Under the pieces are notes generated by a model that was not told the DNA's origin, did not search any database, and saw only the letters and a program-made list of their open reading frames with translations. The translations under genes and the position numbers were made by a program. From Epiperipatus broadwayi (Eukaryota > Onychophora > Udeonychophora > Euonychophora > Peripatidae), in NCBI GenBank assembly GCA_028023455.1, contig JAQFVV010012529.1:2110001-2174000 (forward strand): a DNA stretch of 64,000 nucleotides, written 5' to 3'. Positions 24,438-37,266 of this stretch are shown piece by piece (position 1 is the stretch's first letter; each line of letters opens with the position of its first letter).

Positions 24438-26894
24438 AGCACATACACAGATATATAAAAGGAACTTTTGATAAATGCTCTCTTCTGACTTATTCTTCAA
24501 AATTGTAATAATTTAATCAATTTTTTAATGCAAATTTTTGTACTAATCTTTATTGAATCAGATATGAGATTTTAGCAATATTGTTATTCAAGAACTTTTT
24601 AAAATAAGGTCACTTTTTCTGCATATTTTGTCAATTTGAGGGGTGTGTATATAATAATCTTGATGTTTGAAAATTACTATTTTTGTTTCAGTTTTATTAA
24701 TGACAAACATCAAAGCTGAAATATATTTTTTAAAATAAGATTTCTGTAGTTTTCTCTTTTCCAAAGTATTGTGTAATAGATACTATAATGATCTAAGTAG
24801 TCACTAAAAGAATAAAAGCTGTTATTAACAAAAAATGGTGTATTTTTGCTAATAATGATCTTTTTTAATTACTAGGATATTGAGAAATGTTTATTTTTAT
24901 CAATATTTTTATATTTTCTTTAATTTGGTTTAATTTTAATAATTGATCTCTCATAGAAAATTAATTCTTTATCCAATAATGCTTTTGTACCAGGTATCAT
25001 TTATTTATCAAGTGCTATTTTTAGAATATTATTATTTTTAACTTTTTATTATTATAGTGATAGCCAAAATAATACTGAAAATTTGGAATTTCAAGAATTA
25101 ATTTTTCAAAATGAAAACAGAAGAGGAGAATAGATAGTAAATTACTCCTACTTGTAAATATGTTGTGAAATAGAACTATATGGTTCTTTATTATGCTTTT
25201 GAAAGGGATTTTTTCACCCAGAAAGTAAATTATATATCTAGTCTTAAAAAATTACTATAAAACCTTACTTAGAAATATTTTGATTATAAAAATCTTAAAT
25301 ATAAAATTAAATATACTTTGACTTTTATGTATTAAATAGTTATCCAAAGAAATTTTTTTACAAGATAGTTAAAAATCATTTTATGAAAATAAGAGAGATT
25401 GTTATTTAATGATGCCTCCACAAAATAGAAAAATATTTTATCATAATAATAGTTTTTTGAAATATATAATGGGAAATGTATTTCAAAACAAGATTTATCT
25501 TGTGATTTTTAAGAGGAATTAGAGAATGTTTAAAAGAGATCTTTCTTTTTTTAATATTATTACTTTATAATATGTGATAAAGTAGGAACTTTTAGTTAGG
25601 AAGTATTAAGTTACTGAGAAGTTGTATAGTAGAAATGAAATATTGTGATATAGGTAGAAATTATACACAAGATATATTGCTTAAAAGAAATGAGAAATTA
25701 ATTTATAATGAAATTTGAAGAAGCAGTGGAAATAGAATTAATGATTCATAAAATGCATGTTGTTGGTTCTTTTAAATACTTATGCTTTTGACAAACTCAA
25801 CATCTATCTTCTGTATAAAACTATGATCACATTCAAAAGTTACAAGGCAGTAATAGTAATTCATATCTTGAAGATCATCTGGCTGCTGAGCCCTTAGAAA
25901 AAGTATAACATTAAAATTTAATAATGAGACCCAATACAAATTGTTCTAATGGCAATACATATCTGGTCATTAGAATTAATAATCAGATCTAGAAGTTACA
26001 ACTTTATTAATATGATAAATAAGTATAACATAGAATCATTCACTAAGTTGAAATAAGAATTCTAACTTGGACTATATAATATTATCACTGATTGATGATT
26101 AAATATGCTTAATAAAATCTTGAGATTCTTTTCTGATTTCCAAATGATTTCTAATTGAAATATTTATTTTCATCTCATTGAAGAACATATTCCCATTCTA
26201 ATGTTAAACCATAATTTATAAAATATGTGAATGAATTGTAAAAGAAACTTGATGTCATATAATTAAAATATTCCTTCTTTTAACTCTTTTACAAGCACCC
26301 CCTTTTTTTTTGTTTATACTCTGGTAAATAGTTAACAAACAATCAAAAAAAAAATGATGTAACTAAAAAATGATGTTAAATTTTGTAACAGATTTTGAAG
26401 ATGCAAATGTGAAGAAAGGGGAAGATTTAATGAAAGATTAGAAAATGAAAACATTTTTGTGTTACAAATAAGTAATAGAAATTTACTTTTAGATTTTATA
26501 AGTGCATTTATAAAAAATTCTACTGATATTTCAGAATTCTTTCTTAATAACCATTTTGAAATAAAATATATATGTTCAACACAGTAATGAAAAATGTCAT
26601 TTTATATCAGATATGTAAACAATAGTTAATAGACATTTGAAATATATATTTTTTATAATAATTTTTAATTTTATATTTAAAAAAATGCAAAATTTAGTGA
26701 GAATTTTTTATTTATTAAATATATATATTTTTAAAAATCTATATTTTTTCAGATTCATTATATTACTTGTTTAGAATTAATTTTTAATGATGAATAATTT
26801 TTTTAGATAATGTTTTAAATAATGAATTTACATGTAAATTATTTTATTATAAATTAAAATGAATATTTGATTATGAATAATTCTTATATTTTAG

Positions 26895-27165
26895 GAGATA
26901 AACATGGAAATGTTTTTCATTTACATGAACGTGATTGTTCTGTACAGCGTCGACATCAGAAACTGGTTGAAATAGCTCCAGCTCCAAATTTAGATCGAGC
27001 AGTACGTGACAAAATGACATCACATGCTGTAAAATTAGCAAAGCAGGTTGGTTATGAAAATGCAGGAACTGTAGAATTCCTCTTAGATGAGCAAGGCAAA
27101 TATTATTTTATTGAAGTAAATGCGCGATTGCAAGTAGAACATACTGTAACCGAAGAAATTACAGG
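26895..27165 (+). CDS. PC: pyruvate carboxylase exon D (BC active site)
   Basis: The exon encodes [20 protein letters not shown] followed by [36 protein letters not shown] and [18 protein letters not shown]. The Glu of GTVEF and the Glu, Asn and Arg of [10 protein letters not shown] correspond to the magnesium-binding and catalytic residues of AccC-type biotin carboxylases; all are present. The acceptor is atattttag and the donor gtactg at 27,166. Two bases finish the Gly codon from exon C, and two bases (GG) are left for exon E. Confidence 0.98.
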
Positions 27166-27630
27166 GTACTGATAAGTTTAATGAGTTTGTATTAATTAAT
27201 AATTTTTAACTAAAAGTTAATATCCATATGTATATATAATTAAATATCATGTAAATATGTAATAATAATATTATTATTAATTTTTATGTATAACTTCAAG
27301 TGACAATGTTTAATGAAGAAAACAATCTCTGCTTTATTAACTTTTATTCAGACTTACATACCATATTGAATGTTATGATTCAATTTAAATAGAATTTGCA
27401 TTTATATGTTTGATGTGATCTCAACTAGTTTATAGGTTTCTGATAATATCCATTATTAACTGAAACATGTTTAGCAGAGACTGGTTGTTTTTTTTATTAA
27501 ACATTACCACTTGAAAAGATTGTGAAAATTTCTATAGAGAATGTAAGTAAAAATAAACATTAGTAATAATATTATATATATATATGTCTATTTATATAGT
27601 TTTATGTGTAGATATGTATATTTATTTAAG
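27166..27630. other. PC intron D-E (465 bp)
   Basis: An AT-rich intron with a (ta)n run just before the acceptor region. The acceptor is tatttaag before 27,631. No insertion was seen. Confidence 0.9.
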
Positions 27631-27793
27631 AGTTGATTTGGTGCAAACCCAAATTCATATCGCAGAAGGTCAATCGCTCAAAGATATCATTGGGGAACAA
27701 GAAGATATTCAGGTACATGGTTCTGCCATCCAATGCCGTGTAACTACTGAAGATCCTGCTAAAAACTTTCAACCAGATACAGGTCGGATAGAG
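27631..27793 (+). CDS. PC: pyruvate carboxylase exon E
   Basis: It encodes (G)[20 protein letters not shown], then [17 protein letters not shown] and QPDTGRIE. The CRVTTEDP block carries the Arg-Glu pair that closes the bicarbonate/biotin site in biotin carboxylases. The acceptor choice at 27,631 is fixed by the frame: one base (A) completes the GG from exon D, and the next AG two bases later would break the alignment. The donor is gtactt at 27,794 and the exon ends in phase 0. Confidence 0.97.
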
Positions 27794-28954
27794 GTACTTC
27801 ATTTTCTGTTTTCCTTAAAAATATAATGCTTTTATAATGTTAAAAGATCATCTTATTGAATGTGTAATCACATGTTTAAATTCCACCATATCTCAGTATT
27901 ATATTTTTTTTAAATTCATTTTATTGTTCATTATAAATACATCTTCATCTTTTTGGCTGTGCTCTAACCTCTATATTTATAAATTTCAATGTATGATGAG
28001 ATTTTAAAAAAGTTTTGTTTATATATTTTTTTAAAATATAGAAATAATATAAAATACAATAATGTGAAATTAAGAAAATCTATAGTGTTCAAGTAAATTT
28101 TAGGAAAGCATTATTTACATTTTTTGCTAACTATTTTTTTGAAATATATAAAATAAAAAAATCTCATTAATTATCATTCTCTTTGCCTTGGTTTTTTCCC
28201 CTTCCCTTCTAGTAATTAAAAAGCATTTATTTTTTACAATTTGATTTACAAGTGTCAAAATTTCTGCACTCACAACTTTGTCACCAACCACTTCAAATAA
28301 TTTCACTAATGATTATTATTAATTATTTACTAAATTAGTGATTATTTATAGCTCAGATACAACTTTAACTCTTAGTTAAAGATATTTGTCTTTATATAAA
28401 CACATGGAATAACTTTACTTTATCTCCCTTTTCCATGTTTTAAAGTTATAGCTGGGCTAGAGAGAATCTCTAATTTAATAAATGATTAACAATAATTATT
28501 AGAATATTTATCTTAAAAAAACTAGTGTCAACGTTATAAATATAGCAAATTTAAAATAATTCAAATTGTAATGATTTAATATTTATAAATACTGAGTAAG
28601 TGATGATGAGTGTTATTTTAATATGAAATGTTTAGTTTGGGGATCATTTTCTTTTTTCAAATGTTTTTATTTATTTGATCCAAGAATTTGAATGGAATGG
28701 AGGTATCTTAAAAATATTTATTTTTCTATATTATAAAAAATTATCCAGTAATTTTTTATTATTATTATTAAAAAGATATTAATAAAAAAAAGTTACAAAA
28801 AAAAAATATTCTAATTATTTTTCTATATGCATAAATCATTTTTTCTGTTTTTTAAAAAGAAAGGTGTTAATTAGAAAGGTGTTTCAATCTCCCATCCCAC
28901 CCCATCATAAATTTTAAGAAATCATTAATCAATAATTTCTAACTTTATTTATTT

Positions 28955-28967
28955 TGTAATTATTTTA
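28955..28967. repeat. target-site duplication of LINE, left copy
   Basis: The 13-bp string tgtaattatttta is identical to 35,303-35,315. It marks the 3' side of the antisense LINE. Confidence 0.85.
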
Positions 28968-29201
28968 CTTTCAAAAAAATATTTTATTCATTTATAGAGC
29001 AAGGTACATAATTGTGTATACAGGCAATAGTTAGAGCTGCTGTTAACAAGCATTGTCTACAATGGGTTTACAGGGATACAGTTCATATAGGATGGTTAGG
29101 AGGTGGGTCATACCATCCCTGTCATCACAGCAATAGGGCGAGAATCCGTCCTGACAAAGCCAGAGGCATCGTCCATAGAATGAAACGGAATGTCTTGAAA
29201 C

Positions 29202-30332
29202 TTATATTTTTAGTTGATCCCAGGTCTGAATCACCAACTGTTCTGGGCAAGTCCTCTTGTCAATCTCCCTAGCCTTCTGTATGAAATTTATAAGGAGGTC
29301 CTCGGGACTATGGTCAATCCCACTTTCAAACAATAGTTTGCAACGTATAGTCCAAATCCCGAAGTTGACAAATGAAGCCAGCCGAATTCTGGCAAAAAGC
29401 CCCTTTTCAAAGGCCAGAGGAATCATTACATAAGCCAGGTCAGGTACAGACATTTTCCTCAGAATCATGCCTCGGAGACGAGACCACGAATCACAATGGA
29501 ACAGAATGTGGTCCATGGTCTCTTCCTGCTTCCTGCACATTGGACACAAGGTATCAATGTTATAGCCTCTATGATGGAATAAAAAGGACCCTGTGGGAAG
29601 GGCCTTAAGGTTGACCTTGAGCAGGAAGTCTACATACTTGGGCTCAAGTCTGAGGAATTGTGTCCATTTGGCAAGTCTGGAGATAGAAATTGAGAGCAAG
29701 ATGGGGGTACATGTTTTCTCCTCGAACATTAGTCGGTATGTGTCCCAGTAAGTAAGTTTTGACTGGAATAGGGAGCTGGAGGTCTTGATCCATGATAGGA
29801 CATCCGTCACCTGTTGTTGGATCCAAAGTCTCCTCAATCTGGGTGGGGGTCTATCGGTAGGTTCGACCCTTTCTATGGGAACCGGGCACTCAATGTCAGA
29901 ATGAGAATTCAATAGCCTAACCAGAATATTGTATGTCCTTTGAATTTGGAAGACTTTAATGGCATGTAAGGCCAGTCCATTCAGGGGTTTAGGCTTCTGT
30001 AAAATGTTTAAGCTGATGACCGGGGCCCCCTTCCCCCAGCATAGTTTCCTACAAAGTGTCTCCATTCTTTTAATGAAGGTGCTGGTGGGTGAAAGGCCGG
30101 CCAGGTAGTATGTGATTTTGGGAAGTACTACCGAATTCAGCAAGGCGACCTTGCCCAAAAGGGAAAGGTAAATTTTTGATAGTGAGTTAACTGTTTTCTC
30201 GATTTTGGTGAATAGCTTCCTCTCCATGTCTCTCCTCATGACTGAGGGGGGGAAGCAAGATGGAATCCCAGGAAGCTCTGGGGGGCTGCTTTGAATCTGC
30301 CTTGGATTTGCTTCCCCGTCAGGATGGACCAC
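29202..30332 (-). pseudogene. LINE ORF2 C-terminal part (RT thumb, CCHC finger)
   Basis: A 376-codon minus-strand frame continues ORF2 after the RT palm. It includes LTGKQ-like text at the frame junction and LLGKVALLNSVVLPKITYYL in the thumb. Near the C-terminus it has CPMCRKQEETMDHILFHC, a C-x2-C...H-x4-C finger of the zf-RVT type. The segment LKALPTGSFLFHHRGY before the finger is typical of Tx1/L1-like ORF2 ends. It is offset by a frameshift from the preceding RT frame (overlap 30,236-30,332). Confidence 0.85.
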
Positions 30333-31186
30333 ATTGCCGATTTGCGTTCGTTGACCTCAAGACCAAATATGTGAGCAAACTGGTCTAGGAGCTCTTCAAG
30401 TCTTGCAAGCTCCCTGCCAGAGGAGAGAAACACCACCACATTGTCCATATAGGTAATGTGGCATATGCACTCTCCAAGCACAGGAATGGCTATCCCTGGG
30501 AGGGCAGCCTCGATGCTTAGAAGCAGGGGGTTCACATAGGCTGTGAAGAGAAGGATGCTCAGTGGTGAGCCCTGTGGGATGGAAACACAGGGCCTAAATC
30601 CTGGAGATACTTGGCCATCCAATGAGAGAAAAACCTCCCTATTTTGTAGGAGGTTCTCTATAATCTGAAGGTATGCCTTGGGCACTTTGAGCCTCTCCAG
30701 TATACCAAGCAATATGTCAATTCTGACACAGTCAAAAGCTCCAGCAAAGTCAAGCTGAACCATGACTGGCTGGGATTTTCTTCTCCTGCGAACATGGTCA
30801 ACGATGAGGCGAAATCGGCTGACAGCATCAGCAGTCGAGCAACCTTTCTTTGCGAATTGATAAGGAGAGAGGTATTCTATGATGTTATCTTGGATGTCTT
30901 CTTTTATAAGGCCCTCAATAACCTTTATCATAAGCGGCACCATGGAAATAGGTCGAAGGTTCTCGAGAACCAGTGGACCCTCAGGGTTCTTGATGAGGGG
31001 AACCATAGTGATTGGACATATGTCCAAGGCTTCCCGACTGTCATTAGCAAGGAAATTTATGATGTTTAGTATAATTGGTACCGTAAATGTGTTCAGATGG
31101 AATAAAAGAAATTTTGGAATTCCATGCAAGCCAGGATGGATTTTGTCCGGGAGGGACCTTAGTCTCTGTAGAATTCGCCCTTCCAT
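30236..31186 (-). pseudogene. LINE ORF2 reverse transcriptase (YADD changed to YMDN)
   Basis: A 316-codon frame has the RT blocks in order: LRPISMVPLMIKVIEGLI, LSPYQFAKKGCSTADAVSRF, VMVQLDFAGAFDCVRID (first catalytic Asp), SIPQGSPLSILLF and TYMDNVVVFL. The usual YADD box reads YMDN at 30,451-30,440, so the second of the two adjacent metal-binding aspartates is Asn. RTs of this kind need both, so the copy is probably inactive even without its frameshifts. The GC-rich codon use differs sharply from the PC exons. Confidence 0.9.
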
Positions 31187-31224
31187 AATCTTGTGGGGGC
31201 AGCATCGACCAAAGCAAATTTTTT

Positions 31225-31728
31225 CTAGGCATTAGTTATCCCCAATGGCTGAAATTTTATGGAATAAAACTCCCTGATTCTGGCCAACATGGAAGAGCCA
31301 GAGTAGCAGTTTTCTTGTACCTCAATCGATGTGGGGGCTCGGGATCTCTTGCCTGAGCCAAGGGCCCAGCGAAAGTACCCTCTGGTCCAGCAATGCTGAT
31401 GTTGTAGGTATTGATGGGCCCTCTTAATCGCAAGGTACTCAGCAAGGGAAGACTGTGCTGATTTATATTTTGCTTTCAAGTGAATTATGTGCGGGATATT
31501 CTGTTCCTCAAGAGATAGGTTGTGCAGAACTCTGGCAATCCCATCCAGCTCAGCCAATAGTCGGATGGGACCTTTGGTTTTAAGGGTGCATTGATTTATT
31601 AGATAGCCTAGCATTTTAACAAAGGCCATCCATGCCTCCACAGGAGGAAGAGACATGATCTCTAGATGGTGGAATGCAATATAGGCCTCAGAGACCAGTT
31701 GGGTCATAATATTTGATCTAGTCAGCAT
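31225..31728 (-). pseudogene. LINE ORF2 linker between endonuclease and RT
   Basis: A 167-codon frame with charged, helix-rich composition (for example LEEQNIPHIIHLKAKYKSAQ) lies between the endonuclease and RT, and is in a third frame relative to them. A run of A/T near 31,852-31,860 is the likely place of the first frame change. It has no domain I recognise. Confidence 0.7.
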
Positions 31729-31843
31729 CCTCGGGGAAAATTGATTGTTGGAATTATGGTATTTTGATACCTGAGTCGGATTTCCATTGCCAAATGGTCA
31801 GAGAAGGCATTGGGCCAGAGATGGGCTTCAATCGATCCCACCA

Positions 31844-32419
31844 TCACAGGAGAAAAAAAACCAGGTCTATTAGGGAACGTGTATGCCTTGTATAAAATGA
31901 GAATGCCCCTTCAGGAAAAAGGCTTTCTCCACTTATCATGGACAGATTAAGGAATTTTATGTACTTGTTACTGAAGGAAAGGTAAGATTGATTGAAATCA
32001 CCTGTAATTAATGTGGGAAGCGGGCTTGTTCTGAGAGTTGCATTGATGGAGTGGATAACTTTGATTATGATGTCCAGGTTTTTGGGTAGGTATAGATTTA
32101 TTAGATTGAAGGACCATCCATGAAATTGGAAGATCACTATCAGGCAGTGAGAGTCTATGTATAACATTTTGAATAGGGCTATTGGTGACTTTTTATTAAT
32201 TATGAGAGCCATGCCTCCTGATGCGGCAGAAGAAAATGAGAAGTGGAAGAAGCCGAATTCTTCGATTAGTTGAATCACACGATGGTCTGTCCGGAGGTGT
32301 ATCTTCATTTCTGATAAGCACAGAATATCTGGGGCCTGTCTATGGAACCAATGTGACAAGGCATATGCCCTATCCTGTGAGTTCAGGCCCCTTACATTGA
32401 CAGAGAGTATCTTGAGCAT
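31844..32419 (-). CDS. LINE ORF2 N-terminus: APE-type endonuclease
   Basis: The 191-codon frame starts with an ATG only two bases after the ORF1 stop (TAA, CC, ATG). Its order fits apurinic-like endonucleases that nick the target in LINE transposition: ILSVNVRGLN (Asn), ILCLSEMKIH (Glu), a SGGMAL block, LINLYLP (Tyr), TLITGDFN (Asp and Asn) and SLIDLVF near the end. The catalytic residues Asn, Glu, Asp and Asn are visible. The final conserved SDH block is not in this frame but appears beyond the frameshift, as FSDHLAMEIRL on the same strand near 31,800. Confidence 0.85.
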   Translation of the reverse strand: MLKILSVNVRGLNSQDRAYALSHWFHRQAPDILCLSEMKIHLRTDHRVIQLIEEFGFFHFSFSSAASGGMALIINKKSPIALFKMLYIDSHCLIVIFQFHGWSFNLINLYLPKNLDIIIKVIHSINATLRTSPLPTLITGDFNQSYLSFSNKYIKFLNLSMISGESLFPEGAFSFYTRHTRSLIDLVFFLL

Positions 32420-32421
32420 GG

Positions 32422-35073
32422 TTATTTGGTTGGTCGATCAAGTGGTTCCAGTGGATCAGCCAGACTTGGGGACACAGGGGAAACCATTGGATTCTGGAAA
32501 GGATCATCAGGCACTGGTATAGTTTCTAACTGTATTGAGTCATAGTCTGGACCAGGGCTGTCATCACAATCACTGTTAGTAGATGAGGAGGGGAAAAAAA
32601 CCCTCAACCCGGAGGGCAAACTCATCACTTACTTCCGGGATGGGAGAAATAGGTACCTCAGTCTCACTAATTGTTTTAGGGGGGTCCCACAGTGGAGGCC
32701 CGGACATCAGTGGGGAGCAGCGCCGCACCTTTTTTTCTTGAGGGAAAGTTGAATTGCTACCTGGATTACAAGGATCAAAAAGGCCCAGAAGGTCATCTAC
32801 CGTTAGGGATTCCGAATCCAATGATGACTGGTCAGGAGAGTCTAATGATGTTTTTGGTTTTCTTCTCCTCTTCCTTTTCTTTAAGACTGCTGTAATGAAT
32901 CCTTCCTCCTCTGGAGAGTTGGTCATTGGTAGTCGGGAGACTATCATTGATACATCTACAGACAGGTTAGCGGGTTGGCTCTCCACTGACTCTACAACCA
33001 AATTGCATGAAGAGCCCTCCCCAAAACCTCCCGCATCATATATGGGGTCAGGAAAATGGTGAGTCCTGTCAGATTGACATCCAGGAAGCCCAGGGGGCTG
33101 ATCCCCAGAAAGCCCCTGAGGGGTGGGGCCCAAGGTGGGCTGGACTGGTGATGTACTATATTTAGAGTGACATTGATGTGGTCCCTGGCTAATAAGTCCA
33201 CATTGTATGCAGCTTCGATCTCTGCAGTCCTTCATGAGGTGTCCCCTAACCCTGCAATGGAAGCACTGGGGGGAACACCCTGGAGGATGATGGAAAGTGG
33301 AACATCAATGAACTCAATAAGCCCAGGTAAATTGAGTGGAGAAATCCCTTTATTCAATGCAATGTGAAAGTCTGCTATATTGGAGAGTGACTCGGCCCCA
33401 CCATACCGGATTGTCCGATATTTAAATGCTATGATGTTCCCAAAGGGGCTAAGGCTCTCTGGAGATCTGCATTGCTGAAGTTTACGTCACAATTCCCGAT
33501 ATAGCCATCAATGGAGCTCTGCCTATCCGGGTCTATGGTTATCAGATATCAGCCAAATAGACTCTTGTGGCCATTACAGAATGATTTCTTGGCCATAATG
33601 TTGTTGAACTGAATCGCCACATACCTGTCATTAGGGTGAAACAACACCTTGTATACCGAGCCCCAGATGTCATGCGTAGTGAATAATTCGAAAAGTGATT
33701 GAACAGGGAATTTAAATAGGTGGATGTTGTCATCTGTGACAGCCAGAATCAGAGTCTTATCATCCATATAAATGGTAAAAGATTTCTTAAGGAGAGGTGG
33801 AATTGATTGATTAAACTTGTCACTAATCAGTGTGTGTTTAGATAGATCACACTTGTAATTACTGGGGTTATCATAAGGAGGTATGTCTTCCCTTACTTCT
33901 TTGGGGGTTGCATAAGTTTTGCCCATTATTTGTAGAGCTCTGCCAAAGATTCCAGAAGATTCGCCAACTTGGGTGTTATCAACAGCAGGGAAGCCAGCAG
34001 ATATAGATTGAGGTCCTGAGATACTTCAGGCAGCAATGTTGGCGTAGGATGCTGGGGTGGGCCTTGGCAAGCTTTCCTCTGGGTACTGACTGGGTCCTCC
34101 AAGGATGGGTATCTTCTGTGGGGAAAGAGTTGGAAATTGATCAACATTATTATACTTCAATTGCTTGTCCTTATTTGATAAACTAGATGGAAGTGTGTAG
34201 GTTGGACTCCTCAAGGGAGATCCAACTGATGTAGGGGTGTTAGATAATATGGGGAGGTTAGGTGGTATGACATTATTTGAAAAAAGGTTAGGAAAATTTT
34301 TGTGTTTGGTATTTACATTGGGACCAAGGTGATATATGGCTGGAGGTGGGGCCACCCCATTGAATGAGCCTTTTTTTGAAGTTGTGGCATGTGTATTGGC
34401 GTTTTTATTGACTTCGTTGTGATTTTTGAGTGATTTCTGAGAATTTTTTTTTTGATGGCGCCACCTCTGCATCAGTTTTTCCCTCATAACTTTCGTTCCC
34501 GATCCCGGAAAAATCCGGTTCTTTTTTTGGTATGTAGGGTATGTCAGAATACATATTGTTCCCAGAAAAAACTGAGTTTGAATCAATAGGAAAGTGTATT
34601 TTTTCCAACTGCAAAGTTTTGCTGCATTTCTCAACTTCCGGAATTGAGTGATCGCTTTGAAAAAGCAGATTTTCAGCGGATTTATTTATGTAACTTACCT
34701 TAGAAGTTAGCGATTTTGGTGAGCCTGGTATTGTTTTGCAGGGGAGGATGAGATCTTCCAAACAAGGGCGGTTTGGACCTCCAGGCCCACGTGGAAGTTT
34801 ATTATTCTTTGGATCTACTTCCATGTTACTTTTAGCCAGTTTTACTGAGGCTTCTGGCAAAGATGTACATATAAATCTTTCTCTTTCAGGCACTACTGGC
34901 GTGTTTTGCATATTGGGATTTTTAAATTGAGCAGTTTTCTTTGGTCTGACAGGATTTGGATAAGCCATGATATGTTTTTGATTCAATTTTGAATCTTTTT
35001 GTTGGGATTTAGTGTTGACTGGATTTTTTCTCCCACTACTCTTACTAATAGGGTCTTTTACGATAGTTGCCAT
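32422..35073 (-). pseudogene. LINE ORF1 (gag-like, CCHC), frameshifted
   Basis: Minus-strand frames 35,073-34,405, 34,634-34,026, 33,926-33,549, 33,235-32,576 and 32,628-32,422 tile the first half of the element in changing frames, so the original ORF1 of roughly 850 codons is broken several times. The N-terminal part is Pro/Ser/Lys-rich and looks disordered. Near 33,255-33,160 there are zinc knuckles (CFHCRVRGHLMKDC, then CIQCGLISQGPHQC). Such ORF1 proteins bind the element RNA. The acidic, Ser/Pro-rich C-terminus ends at a TAA just before ORF2. Confidence 0.8.
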
Positions 35074-35302
35074 TCAAGATTGATAATAATAAAAAAATGA
35101 ATGAAATTATATTCAAACGTAGAGGTAAAAGTTAATTGTTCTTTATTAAGAGTCACTTTAAATGATTAGAAAAAAAAAATAGAAGGATACTTACCTAAGA
35201 TTTACAATTATTGTAACATCGCACTATAAAATAAATCTGAATCATCCGGAGCTTAGAACGAGCAAACCATCCAGAAAGGCAACCAACCGGAAGCAGATTC
35301 GT

Positions 35303-35315
35303 GTAATTATTTTAA
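35303..35315. repeat. target-site duplication of LINE, right copy
   Basis: tgtaattatttta, identical to 28,955-28,967. Identity stops at once on both sides. Confidence 0.85.
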
Positions 35316-37266
35316 GATTTTAGAAAAAGGAATTTTTTCATACTAATCGATAAAGTATTCATTTTTTGATATATATATATTTATTTAAAATTATTTATTT
35401 TGCTAATATTTTGTTACTTTATAAATTTTCCTTTTACTATTTTGAAATCCATTATTGTTTAATACTTATTTCTTCTCAGTAGGACAGATTTTATTGTTCT
35501 ATCTTTTTTTTTCTCTTCATAATTGCTGGGGTGGGAGTTGTAAATATAATTTATTATATACATATATGCACTTTACATAGATACTAAAGTACTCAGCTAC
35601 CTATATTTGATTTTCTCTTTAGTTGAATCTTTAAACAATGCATTGATGTCATGAAAGAATACTGAGATGAATAATTATTGATCAATTGAAGATTCATTGA
35701 ATTCTGATAAGACTTAATGTAGAAATACTATAATGTATTTTATAAATTCAATGTGTAATGTAAAACCTCTTCTTACTTTTCATTGATAAGTCATTATTTG
35801 TCTTTTCAATTTCTTATTTAATTTTGAGAAAAGGGAAGATGGAGTTGTGAGGAGTGGGAGAGATTGGGAGAAAATACAGTCAATTGTAAATTTTCAAGGT
35901 TGATTTTGATTTTTCAAAAATTCCTACCCAATATTGATAATTGGTGTAGATAATTTTTAAATAACCCCTTCTTATTTGCAATTAACAAATTGGTTTGGAA
36001 TTTGCATTTAAAAGTTTTAAATTTTTCTTATTTGCTTTTTAAAAAGTGAGACAGAGAATAAAGAAATATAGTCAATTATAGAAGTGTTGTTGACTTTTCT
36101 AGGAAAACAATAATTACTTGTTAGCTACATTTGATGCAAATTATAAACAAAATAGACAAGAAAATAAAAATTAACTGGATGGCTTTGAAACAACAACAAT
36201 CCCAGCATTAAAATGCAACTTTTTTCTTAGGATTTCCACAACCATCTGATAATTGTTTTCTTTTTGCTTTACGAAAACAAAGGAATTGCTGCTTCATATA
36301 GTTTGAGTAATTTATCAATATGGATGGACAATATAAAGTCTTTCTAAACTCCCTTTTCCTTAGCTTTTATTTCCTCCACTGTAGATGACCCAAGATCTAA
36401 ATGAATAACATAATGAGATTTATTTTGACTTTTTTTTTTGAAAAAACTAAAAAGACAATTTAAATGAACCGCTCTAAATGTAAGTTTACATTTCTTTTTT
36501 CAAATCAAAACATTTTAAACCATATCAATGAAAAACAGAAAGTTTATTTTAAATTAATTTCTAAAATGAAAAAAAAAAAGGATTTCTTGTAACATGCAGT
36601 GATGGGAAAATGTTTCCTGTTTATTTTTTAGTTTTTGTTGTATTTTTGAAACTATTTATGAAACTAGAATTTTAAGTACATAAAGTATGTTGAAACTTTA
36701 ATTTATTGATTAATTATTCCAGAATTATTTCATAATGAAGATGCAGTGTTTTAAAGAAACAATTAACAAGAAAATCACTTGTAAATAACCGAGAACATTG
36801 GCATCCTTTATGTATGTTAATAGACAATAAACCATTGTTTTATTATGTAATAAATATTTAAAAGAGCAAGCTTTTGTTTATAGGTTCATTTTGGTCTACT
36901 AATAAAGTTATTTAATTTGTAGATAAATATATTTGTTTATTTTGACAGTCTTATTTTGTAGTGCAATTATTTACTATAATCTGGAGTTCAAATTATAAAG
37001 AACATGAAGATTTTATTAATTTCAAGTAAGCTTAGATTTTTTCCCCAAGAAGTCATACCATAGAAAACCCAGATATCCATGCAATTATTAATCATTAAAT
37101 GGTTATGTAGTTATTTTTAGCTAGAAAGTAAAGCAAAGAAGGAAAAATATAACATTTGATTAGTTTAATGAACTTTATCTTCATTATTGTTTTTCTGTAG
37201 AAGAATGCTAGAGAGATCTTTGCTTTGCCATAGTTTATTTAAAAGGGCTGCTTTGTTTTTTTATTT

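Larger units (their letters stand above)
17168..26894. other. PC intron C-D (9.7 kb)
   Basis: The intron holds a decayed Ty3/gypsy element with two LTRs (about 18,953-24,437). Its flanks, 17,168-18,950 and 24,440-26,894, are AT-rich with only simple repeats such as (aat)n near 18,090 and (ta)n near 18,820. The acceptor is atattttag before 26,895. Confidence 0.8.
28968..35302 (-). mobile_element. L1/Tx1-like non-LTR retrotransposon, near full length
   Basis: A 6.3-kb insertion, clearly richer in G+C than the intron around it, reads on the minus strand as ORF1 (gag-like with zinc knuckles), then ORF2 with an APE-type endonuclease, a reverse transcriptase and a C-terminal CCHC. It is bracketed by an exact 13-bp direct repeat, the product expected of target-primed reverse transcription. 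The presumed 5' end on the minus strand (35,302 downwards) starts cgaatctgcttccgg. The 3' end has a short A/T-rich tail and no long poly(A). Several frameshifts and an altered RT catalytic box mean it cannot now move by itself. The clade is likely Tx1-like from the zinc finger after RT, but this is not certain. Confidence 0.92.

Noticed and set aside
29012-29272. Plus-strand ORFs inside 29.0-35.0 kb (also at 30,794, 30,879, 32,754 and 33,167)
   Set aside because: They are shadows of the minus-strand LINE ORFs, which carry all recognisable motifs.
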